Source: Faucicola osloensis_B (GTDB lineage: Bacteria; Pseudomonadota; Gammaproteobacteria; Pseudomonadales; Moraxellaceae). Taken from it: a stretch of DNA of 64,000 bases. Location: assembly GCA_964211495.1 (NCBI GenBank), contig CAXORL010000001.1, forward strand, positions 434,001 through 498,000, given 5' to 3'. The notes below the pieces were generated by a model that was given only the letters and a program-made list of their open reading frames with translations, made no database searches and was not told where the DNA came from. Shown here piece by piece: positions 54,724 to 62,187 of this stretch. Positions within the stretch are counted from its first letter, which is position 1, and each line of letters starts with the position of its first letter. The position numbers and the translations under genes were made by a program.

Positions 54724-54745
54724 TTTTATACTAGTTAGTATAAAA
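54724..54745. promoter_or_regulatory. Operator-like inverted repeat, site 2
   Basis: Perfect arms TTTTATACT (54724-54732) and AGTATAAAA (54737-54745) around AGTT. It shares arms, spacing and the following ATATA with site 1. It lies between the lipid operon and its divergent TetR gene, the expected place for autoregulation. Confidence 0.8.
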
Positions 54746-54858
54746 ATATAATTATTGGTATATTATCAAATAATAAGTATCATAAAAACATTTGTAGTAT
54801 AATATTAGCTAATTTTTAACCTCATAAATATTAGAAACCTGAACATTAGAAAATTGTG

Positions 54859-55458
54859 ATGAAAAAGTTAACGTTTAAACAGCGAATGATGCTAGAGCGT
54901 GAGTCGCTGATTATTGAAACGGTCAACCATTTGTTAGCCACCAAAGGCTATGACGCGATGACCGTCGATGAGATTGCCGATACGGTGGGCATTGCCAAGG
55001 CGTCATTGTATCGACATTTTCCTAGTAAAGAAGCGCTAGGCATGGCGGCGCTGGTTGATATCATGCACAAAGCGCTTGGGGTCATCAATCAGCTAAACGC
55101 GACCGACCAAACTGCCATCGATAAGCTCAAAGCGCTGACACAGTGGGCGATGCGACTAAAACTGGCGCAAAAAATGCCGAATCTACCCAGTGAAAACTCC
55201 CAACTGCGCGAGCTGCTAATTGCCAATGACGATTACACCAACAACTTGGTCATGTTGTCAGATAGCATCGGTGAATGGATTGAACAAGCGCAAGCAGAGG
55301 GCAAGTTGCAAAGCAACATACCAGGACTGGCAATTTTATACACCTTATATGCCAGGGCTTGTGACCCTGTACTGGGGTTTTTACGCTCATCGCAGCTGTA
55401 TGACGATGATCAGATTATCGCTATCGTGACCCGCACGTGTTTTGAAGGGCTAACCTAG
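54859..55458 (+). CDS. TetR-family regulator of the lipid cluster
   Basis: About 199 residues. The N-terminal helix-turn-helix MTVDEIADTVGIAKASLYRHFPSKEAL is typical of TetR. The C-terminal domain is helical without obvious ligand motif. GTG 54856 precedes ATG 54859 directly, and the ATG is chosen. A TATAAT lies at 54798-54803. Divergent orientation from the SDR-led operon, with operator site 2 between them, makes it the best candidate regulator of both operator sites. Confidence 0.87.
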   Translation: MKKLTFKQRMMLERESLIIETVNHLLATKGYDAMTVDEIADTVGIAKASLYRHFPSKEALGMAALVDIMHKALGVINQLNATDQTAIDKLKALTQWAMRLKLAQKMPNLPSENSQLRELLIANDDYTNNLVMLSDSIGEWIEQAQAEGKLQSNIPGLAILYTLYARACDPVLGFLRSSQLYDDDQIIAIVTRTCFEGLT

Positions 55459-55531
55459 ATTAAGCGAACGCAGACCACTAAAAATAGATAGCTAAAAACC
55501 CAAGACAGCGTAGAAAAAAAAGTAGAAAAGT

Positions 55532-55834
55532 ATGAGTAATTTTGTGATTCATCGTGAGCATGGCATCAGTAAAGCGCAAGCCTTTGAGATAACCGAAGAC
55601 TGGATTGTCTCAGCAGAAAAAGACTATAAAATGCATTGCGATGTAGTGCGCAGTGATGAGCAAATACGCGTCAACTTTTCTCGTGCCGGTGTGACAGGTA
55701 CGTTAACAGTGGATGATAAAGTATTTAATATGCAAGCAAAGCTTGGGTTTTTATTCAAAAGTTTTTTGCCGCTGATAGAAAAGACGGTGAATCAAAATCT
55801 TGATAACGCATTGCAAGCTGTAAAAGACCGTTAG
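55532..55834 (+). CDS. Polyhydroxyalkanoic acid system family protein
   Basis: 100-residue protein of the PHA_gran_rgn family (IHREHGISKAQAFEITEDWI ... FSRAGVTGTLTVDDKVFNMQAKLGFLFKSFLPLIEKTV). Some members are found near polyhydroxyalkanoate genes, but none are visible here and the function is unproven. It is 73 bases after the TetR gene on the same strand, probably in one transcript. No export signal. Confidence 0.8.
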   Translation: MSNFVIHREHGISKAQAFEITEDWIVSAEKDYKMHCDVVRSDEQIRVNFSRAGVTGTLTVDDKVFNMQAKLGFLFKSFLPLIEKTVNQNLDNALQAVKDR

Positions 55835-56083
55835 CAGACACAGTGAGTTTTGAGTGGCAGTTAGCGTTTAGTTTAAATTAGTTTATTTAACATAATATAC
55901 ATTATGCGAAATAAAAGCTATCGGCGTCAAAAACGAGATGTATGGCACAGTGATTAATTTAATGATGAACTGACAATTAGCAGCAAAACCATTTGCATTT
56001 ATCAATCAATAATGAGTAGTATGCTCACTCAATTATTTATTTATCGTTTGTTTGTTTATCATTAAAATCGCCAAGGATTTATC

Positions 56084-57016
56084 ATGATTGGATTTATTGC
56101 CCGTCACAGTACGATTTTTATGCCATTGTTTGGTGTGATTGGATTTATATTTCCTGACTTGTCGCATTTTGTCCTTGGGCTTCTGCCGCAGATTTTATTT
56201 TTCTTGATGTTTTTTACCTTGTTGGGCATTGACCAAACCCAGCTGATTAGACGCATGACCACCCAATATGTTTGGGGATTTGCTATATTCCAAAGTGCGC
56301 TAATGAGCTTAGCCATGACCTTGATTGCTTATTTGCTGGGTGTCCGTGGTGATTTGTTGTTGGCTATCGCAGGTCTGTCAGCCACCGCGCCGCTATTTGG
56401 TACGGGCGCTATTGTGAATGCAGTTGGTTTTGATGCATTGCTAGCCATGGCAAAAACCATCACAGCCACGTTGGTCATGCCTGTTAGCTTACTGGTGATA
56501 TTGTGGTTACTTGGCAGCAAGGACGCCCATTTAGACTTTGTACTGTATATTAAGCGGTTGTTAATTTACATTATCGCCCCCATGATTTTGGCGGTCGCAG
56601 CACGCCAATATATCCCCCGTGATAAGCTCAATACTTATTATCCAAAAATTGCTAAGTTTAACATTATTCTACTGATGATGTTTCCGCTTGGATTGATGTC
56701 GGGCTTTAGACATACCTTTGACACCAATCCCATGCAGGCGTTAAGCTTATTTGGTTTGGGCACTGCCTTATCGTTAGTATTTTACTTTTCTGCCTATTTT
56801 TTATACCGCCGCTTTGGCTATGAAAACGCCATTATCTCTGCGCTGGCTTGCGGTGGTCGCAATGTGTTATTGGCGTATACCATCACCACGCCGTTTATGG
56901 GTGCGATGTTTTTACCGCTGATTGGCGCGTACCAATTGCCTTCGTTTTGTTTGCCGTTATTGGGTAAAAAAATGGTCAAATGGCATACTACCGACAGCCA
57001 AGCAAGCCTAAAATAA
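56084..57016 (+). CDS. Bile acid:sodium symporter-family (BASS) transporter
   Basis: 310 residues with about nine to ten membrane segments. The pattern LTLIAYLLGV ... LAIAGLSATAPLFGTGAIVNAVGFDALLAMAKT ... FGYENAIISALACGGRNVLLAYTI resembles the SBF/BASS fold with its two discontinuous helices. The substrate is unknown. It is preceded by 249 bases of noncoding DNA with a small palindrome (CATAAT/ATTATG, 55891-55906). The next gene follows at 31 bases. Confidence 0.7.
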   Translation: MIGFIARHSTIFMPLFGVIGFIFPDLSHFVLGLLPQILFFLMFFTLLGIDQTQLIRRMTTQYVWGFAIFQSALMSLAMTLIAYLLGVRGDLLLAIAGLSATAPLFGTGAIVNAVGFDALLAMAKTITATLVMPVSLLVILWLLGSKDAHLDFVLYIKRLLIYIIAPMILAVAARQYIPRDKLNTYYPKIAKFNIILLMMFPLGLMSGFRHTFDTNPMQALSLFGLGTALSLVFYFSAYFLYRRFGYENAIISALACGGRNVLLAYTITTPFMGAMFLPLIGAYQLPSFCLPLLGKKMVKWHTTDSQASLK

Positions 57017-57047
57017 TGCTGATGTTCAATCGGTTTGATTTATTCGT

Positions 57048-57509
57048 ATGCTAACGTTTCAACTCAATCTACTGCCACAGTTATCATCACAAGCCTTGTA
57101 TGGCATTTTTAAGGCACGCTGTCAGGTGTTTGTTGTAGAGCAACATTGCGCTTATCCAGACATTGATGATACCGACTTGGTGTGTTGGCATTTACAGGGT
57201 TTTATTGATAATAGTCTGGCGTGTTATGCGCGCATTATCCCCCCTGATTATCATTATTTGGGTTATGTCGCGATTGGTCGCGTGTTAACGGTTGGCAATT
57301 TTCGCGGTCACCATTATGGGCGTGATTTGATGCAAAAAGCCATTGAAATTTGCCAGCAATACTACCCTAACCAGCCGATTTTTATCGCCGCTCAAACTTA
57401 TCTGATCCACTTTTATCAAGCGCTCGGCTTTTGTATACAAGGTGACTGTTACCTTGAAGACGGCATTGAGCATGTCAATATGATATTGGAATTCAAACAT
57501 GATGCATAA
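57048..57509 (+). CDS. elaA: ElaA-family GNAT acetyltransferase
   Basis: 153 residues. GNAT core with acetyl-CoA-binding loop IGRVLTVGNFRGHHYGRDLMQKAI. N-terminal ALYGIFKARCQVFVVEQHCAYPDIDDTDLVCWHL is characteristic of ElaA. The substrate is not known. It overlaps the start of thiE by 11 bases, so translation is probably coupled, although no functional tie is known. Confidence 0.85.
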   Translation: MLTFQLNLLPQLSSQALYGIFKARCQVFVVEQHCAYPDIDDTDLVCWHLQGFIDNSLACYARIIPPDYHYLGYVAIGRVLTVGNFRGHHYGRDLMQKAIEICQQYYPNQPIFIAAQTYLIHFYQALGFCIQGDCYLEDGIEHVNMILEFKHDA

Positions 57510-58155
57510 CCGTGCTGATTATCGGCTATATTTGGTCACAGATCGCAATTGCTTGCAACAGCAAACGCTTGAACAAGCCGTTGAACAGGCGATATTGGGC
57601 GGTGTGACATTGGTGCAGCTTCGAGAAAAAGCGATTGCTAGCAAAGCGTTCTATGAGCGCGCGCTACGTATCAAAACGATTTGCCACCGCTATAACGTGC
57701 CATTACTGATTAATGACCGTGTCGATATCGCCCTCGCAGTTGAGGCAGATGGGGTGCATATCGGTCAAAGTGATTTGCCTTGTGGCGTGGTTCGGCAAAT
57801 TTTAGGCAAAGATAAAATCATTGGGGTTTCCGCGCGCACCGCCCAGCAAGCCATCCAAGCGCAAGCAGACGGCGCAGACTATCTGGGCGTTGGCGCGATG
57901 TTTGCTACCTCCACCAAGCAAGATGCCCAAACAGTTACCATAGCGAGCTTAATGCAAATACGACAAGCGGTAACGCTTCCGATTGTTGCCATTGGTGGTA
58001 TCAATCACACCACCCTGCCCGCCTTACAACAAGCGCTGCAAGCTGCTGAAACTTCCACTGGTGGTGTGATTGATGGCGTAGCAGTCGTTTCTGCAATTTT
58101 GGGGCAAAAAGATGTCAAACTCGCCAGTGAACAGCTCAAAAATATGATTAAATAA
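57499..58155 (+). CDS. thiE: Thiamine-phosphate synthase ThiE
   Basis: Joins the hydroxymethylpyrimidine and thiazole moieties of thiamine. The (beta/alpha)8 barrel shows YLVTDRN, VTLVQLREKAI, LLINDRVDIALAVEADGVHIGQSDLP, IIGVSARTAQQAIQAQADGADYLGVGAMFATSTK and LPIVAIGGI, covering pyrophosphate and pyrimidine sites. The length of 218 is normal. ATGs occur at 57499 and 57502. No other thiamine gene and no TPP riboswitch is visible nearby. Confidence 0.95.
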   Translation: MMHNRADYRLYLVTDRNCLQQQTLEQAVEQAILGGVTLVQLREKAIASKAFYERALRIKTICHRYNVPLLINDRVDIALAVEADGVHIGQSDLPCGVVRQILGKDKIIGVSARTAQQAIQAQADGADYLGVGAMFATSTKQDAQTVTIASLMQIRQAVTLPIVAIGGINHTTLPALQQALQAAETSTGGVIDGVAVVSAILGQKDVKLASEQLKNMIK

Positions 58156-58184
58156 TTATGATTAGATAATAATGAAATCAATAA

Positions 58185-59561
58185 TTAATACCAAATTTTA
58201 TCAGGATTCATGATATTGTTTGGGTCAATGGCGTTTTTAATCGCTTTCATAAAATAAATCGCATTGCCATGTTCTTTATCCATATATTTACGTTTACCCT
58301 GCCCGATCCCATGCTCACCTGTACAAGTTCCATCCATGTCAATCGCTCGCTCGGCTAGGCGATGTAAAATGCCTTCAGCGGTTCTCACTTCATTTTCTTC
58401 TTTCATATTGATGAGCAGCAACACATGAAAATTGCCATCGCCCACATGACCGACAATCGGGGCAAGCATCCCTGTGCTTTCAATGTCTTTGACCGTTTCG
58501 GTGACGCATTCAGCAAGGCGCGAGATTGGCACGCACGCATCGGTCGATAAACTGCCACATTCTGGGCGTAATGCTCGGCTGGCGTGATAGGCATTGTGGC
58601 GAGCCGTCCAAAGCTGTTTACGCTTATCTTCGGCAGTATCCCACGCAAAGTCTTGCCCTTGATACTCAGCAATGATACTTGCAAACAATTCGGCTTGTTC
58701 TTTTACGCCATTTTCTGTGCCATGAAATTCGACAAACAAGGTTGGCATTTCTTTTAAGGTTAATTGGGAATACGCATTACATGCCTTGATCTGCACCGCA
58801 TCGAGTAGCTCAATGCGAGCCACTGGCAAGCCGTATTGAATGGTTGTCATCACTGCTTGACACGCCAAGTCAATGCTTGGGAAATGGCAAATCCCAGAGC
58901 CTGTGCATTCTGGCACGCCAAACAATTTCACCGTAATCTCGGTCACAATACCAAGCGTGCCTTCCGAGCCGATAATCAGCCGTGTCAGATCATAGCCTGC
59001 CGATGATTTTTTGGCTCGTGTGCCTGTGTGGATGATTTCACCGTTTGGCATGACGACTTCAAGCGACAGCACGACATCTTTCATCGTACCGTAACGCACC
59101 GCATTCGTGCCAGACGCCCGAGTGGCGACCATACCGCCAAGCGTGGCATTCGCCCCAGGGTCAATGGGAAAAAATAGCCCAGTCATCCGCAAATGATGAT
59201 TGAGCTGTTCACGAGTCACGCCAGCCTGTACGGTGGCGGTTAAATCCGCTTCATTGACCTGCAAAATCTCGGTCATCGCAGACATATCAATGCACAATCC
59301 GCCATGAGGGGCATTAAGCTGACCTTCTATCGATGAACCAACACCAAAGGCAATCACAGGCATTTTATACTCGTTGCAAATTTTGACAGCATCGGCAACG
59401 TCGTGTTTGTCGTGAGCGGTCAAAACAGCATCGGCAGGCTCATTGGGTAGCCAGCTCATAGTGTGGGCGTGCTGTTCACGATTGGTTAAATTGGTCGATA
59501 ATTGATTGCCAAAACGTGCTTGTAGCACATTAATCGCCTGTGAAAAATCATTCATTTGCAT
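58185..59561 (-). CDS. FAD-linked D-2-hydroxyacid dehydrogenase (D-lactate/glycolate type)
   Basis: 458 residues, vanillyl-alcohol-oxidase fold. The FAD loops are VIAFGVGSSIEGQL and PGANATLGGMVATRASGTNAVRYGTMKDVVL, with IIGSEGTLGIVTEI. The C-terminal catalytic region GHVGDGNFHVL and CTGEHGIGQGKRKYM is intact. The family oxidises D-lactate to pyruvate with electrons to cytochrome or quinone (Dld/LDHD-like), or glycolate as GlcD. Absence of glcE/glcF neighbours favours D-lactate. AAGG lies upstream of ATG 59561. Confidence 0.85.
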   Translation of the reverse strand: MQMNDFSQAINVLQARFGNQLSTNLTNREQHAHTMSWLPNEPADAVLTAHDKHDVADAVKICNEYKMPVIAFGVGSSIEGQLNAPHGGLCIDMSAMTEILQVNEADLTATVQAGVTREQLNHHLRMTGLFFPIDPGANATLGGMVATRASGTNAVRYGTMKDVVLSLEVVMPNGEIIHTGTRAKKSSAGYDLTRLIIGSEGTLGIVTEITVKLFGVPECTGSGICHFPSIDLACQAVMTTIQYGLPVARIELLDAVQIKACNAYSQLTLKEMPTLFVEFHGTENGVKEQAELFASIIAEYQGQDFAWDTAEDKRKQLWTARHNAYHASRALRPECGSLSTDACVPISRLAECVTETVKDIESTGMLAPIVGHVGDGNFHVLLLINMKEENEVRTAEGILHRLAERAIDMDGTCTGEHGIGQGKRKYMDKEHGNAIYFMKAIKNAIDPNNIMNPDKIWY

Positions 59562-59606
59562 AACTTACCTTACCTAGTTTTATCTCTAGTTCATTTGTTT
59601 TTTGGA

Positions 59607-60512
59607 TTAATTTAGACTCAAATTACTATTAAAATCCCTTAATTCGTTAGTCAATGGGTCAATAAACGCGATGGATTTTGCCAACAGTTGCAAAGGCTTC
59701 GCAAAATCGCTATTGCCTTGGGTCTTGACAGTATTAACAGTGGGATAAAAATTGTCATTTAACAGCGGCATACCTAAGCTTGCCATATGTACCCGTAACT
59801 GGTGTTTTTTGCCTGTCACCGGGGTTAATCGGTATAAGCTAAACGCCCCGTTATTTTCAATCAATTCAATCATAGTGTGCGCATTGGGCTCACCTTGGGC
59901 CGTCTTGGTCAAAAAAAACGGCTCACCACGCTCAAGTCTGGAATGGATGTGAAAGGGATAACATAAATCGCTGCGAGTCGGTGCTATGGCGTGGTAAGTT
60001 TTGTGGATGTGTCTATCGGCAAACAGCGCATGATAGCAAGCGCGGCTACTTGGATTAACCGATAATAACATCACGCCTGCCGTGTCTTTGTCCAACCGAT
60101 GCAAGGGTGAAATATCATTCACGGCTAACTGCTGTAAATCTGGATGATTTCTTAATTTGGCTAGTAGGGTTTGGCTGACATAGTGACCTGACGGTGTAAC
60201 GGGTAAAAAATGCGGTTTATCGACCACCAGTAAATGTTCATCCACATGAAGAATATTGGGCTCAAATGGAATGATAGGCTCATTTTCAACCTGCCTATAG
60301 TACAAGATGGTTTGCCCTGCCAAATAGGGCGAATCGTGTTTGAGCGGCTCACCACGCTCAAGGCTAATTAAACCGCTGTCAAATCGTCGTTGCCAGCTTG
60401 CCAAACTAATATGAGAAAAATGCGCTGCCAAATAATCGATAAGCCGCCCACCCATAAACGACTTATCATGGGGTAAATATAACTTACTGGGTTTAATGCC
60501 GTGCTCTATCAT
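59607..60512 (-). CDS. RluA-family RNA pseudouridine synthase
   Basis: Isomerises uridine to pseudouridine in tRNA or rRNA. The catalytic motif HRLDKDTAG has nucleophile D141. An N-terminal S4-like region (GGRLIDYLAAHFSHISLASWQRRFDSGLISL) precedes the core, and KHQLRVHMASLGMPLLNDNFYP is the family C-terminal motif. The start is taken at ATG 60512 (301 residues). A GTG at 60539 would add nine residues. The exact target site cannot be assigned. Confidence 0.88.
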   Translation of the reverse strand: MIEHGIKPSKLYLPHDKSFMGGRLIDYLAAHFSHISLASWQRRFDSGLISLERGEPLKHDSPYLAGQTILYYRQVENEPIIPFEPNILHVDEHLLVVDKPHFLPVTPSGHYVSQTLLAKLRNHPDLQQLAVNDISPLHRLDKDTAGVMLLSVNPSSRACYHALFADRHIHKTYHAIAPTRSDLCYPFHIHSRLERGEPFFLTKTAQGEPNAHTMIELIENNGAFSLYRLTPVTGKKHQLRVHMASLGMPLLNDNFYPTVNTVKTQGNSDFAKPLQLLAKSIAFIDPLTNELRDFNSNLSLN

Positions 60513-60569
60513 GTTAACTCTATCATTTTTAAAAACCACTTTATCGATGCTGTTTTACTTTACGCCCAT

Positions 60570-62159
60570 TTATTGGGCTAACAACAGCTGCACAGTTATC
60601 GCATGATTAATGCTTAGCACATCATTGGGCAGCAAAACATCATGTTGTTTGATGGGTTGACCATTTCGGGTAATGTTGATACTGGGGTCAATCTCATCAA
60701 TCAGCAGCTGTCCTTGAGATTCGACAATCGCAAAATACACGCCACTGGCAGGCTTTAGGTCATTGGCGGCAAATAGACGTAAGGCATGCGCGATTTGCGC
60801 CTCACGACTGGCAAACACAATCGGAAACTCGCGTACTTTTTGTTGGCGCTCCCCTAGCCCATCCACGGATTTTATGGTCAAAACAATCTGCTGTAGATTT
60901 TGGTTCAACTGCGGCAGTTTGCTTTGCGTTTGGCGTGGCGCAGTACTAAAAGCCAGCGGGCTTGCTGGGATATGATGATTTGAGTTTGGCTGTGCCTGTA
61001 TCTGTGACTGGGTCATGAATTTAACACCCAGTTTAATCTCATTGCTAAATACCTCACCTTTTTGCAAACGTGCGATATCAGTTGGCGTGGCTGGCACTTT
61101 GGCTTTTAACCCAAATTGCGCTTCGTCCGACAAGCTTACCCCAATTGTGGCAAGTTTGGGTTTTAATACTTCATAGCCGTAGGATACCAAATCAATGGCA
61201 TCATGCGGGGTATGGGTGGATTCATGGGCATGATTAAAACTGCTAAATAACTGCTCTACCATCGCGGTTGTCAGTCCATCATTGGATTTTAAGGTGATTT
61301 GAGTAATGACTTGGGATTTATCCACCCATTGTTTCGCCGCTGCCATAATCGCATCGGTCAATAAATCTTGATACGGCTTGGCGGATTTTTGGATGTTTGG
61401 CAACACAGTTACCATCGGCTTGGTCGAAGCTATTGGCGTTTGAACTGGCGCTTGCACCCTCGTGGGTTGTGGTTTGGAGGATACAGATGGCATAGGCTCA
61501 GTATTCGCCAGCGGCGACTGCATCGGTGCAACTGCAGGCACTGGATTGGGGGTTGAAGGCGGTATTGTTGGCTGCACAGGCGTTTGGTAAGCTTGAGTAG
61601 GCTGTGATTGTGGCGAAACAGGTTGGGCAGGTTGGGTTGGATACTGCGGCGTTACCGGTATCGGGGCTGAAGGTGCTGGTTGCCCGATAGGCTCAGGCAA
61701 GGTGATTGGGGCGCGCTCAGGGTAGTGTCCTGTAGCAGATTTTTCTTCAGCAAATCGTGGCATCAGTCGCCCTAACAGGCTTTGATATAAACTGGGATTC
61801 TCGTCTTCGTCATCTAGGGCATAGCCATCAAGCCGTTGAATCAGCAAAATGACCGAATTATCTGCTTCGCTGGCTGTGTCGTCGTCATCCGCTGTTTGGG
61901 CAGCATGGGTTTTAATCGGCAATATATGAATATCAGGCATGGTGTATTTGAGCGATTGGGTAAATTGTCGGTAGCTTTCTGCCATTTTCTTATTGGCAGT
62001 GATATCAAAATTCGTCGGCACGGAGAGCTGAACGCTCACCCGTTGTAAGTCATCAATGGCGGTGGTGTATAGGCTAAAGAAATTTTCCATTTCATCAAAC
62101 ACATCGCTTGGGTGTTTGTCGTCAATGATAAACCGGTGATTGGTGGTGATGTAAGCCAT
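60570..62159 (-). CDS. Pro/Gln-rich protein with FHA-like C-terminal domain
   Basis: 529 residues with three parts. Residues 1-150 are a mixed acidic domain. Residues ~165-260 form a long Pro/Gln/Thr/Ser linker. Residues ~260-529 contain a helical segment and an end resembling a forkhead-associated fold (ITRNGQPIKQHDVLLPNDVLSINHAITVQLLLAQ, with the NG and LxxxD positions of FHA domains). FHA domains bind phosphothreonine. No signal peptide or membrane segment. The stop of the neighbouring transpeptidase gene lies 28 bases upstream of its start, so they are co-transcribed. The FHA assignment is by eye only. Confidence 0.55.
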   Translation of the reverse strand: MAYITTNHRFIIDDKHPSDVFDEMENFFSLYTTAIDDLQRVSVQLSVPTNFDITANKKMAESYRQFTQSLKYTMPDIHILPIKTHAAQTADDDDTASEADNSVILLIQRLDGYALDDEDENPSLYQSLLGRLMPRFAEEKSATGHYPERAPITLPEPIGQPAPSAPIPVTPQYPTQPAQPVSPQSQPTQAYQTPVQPTIPPSTPNPVPAVAPMQSPLANTEPMPSVSSKPQPTRVQAPVQTPIASTKPMVTVLPNIQKSAKPYQDLLTDAIMAAAKQWVDKSQVITQITLKSNDGLTTAMVEQLFSSFNHAHESTHTPHDAIDLVSYGYEVLKPKLATIGVSLSDEAQFGLKAKVPATPTDIARLQKGEVFSNEIKLGVKFMTQSQIQAQPNSNHHIPASPLAFSTAPRQTQSKLPQLNQNLQQIVLTIKSVDGLGERQQKVREFPIVFASREAQIAHALRLFAANDLKPASGVYFAIVESQGQLLIDEIDPSINITRNGQPIKQHDVLLPNDVLSINHAITVQLLLAQ

Positions 62160-62187
62160 AATTTACTCTTAATGGTGAAATTTTTTA

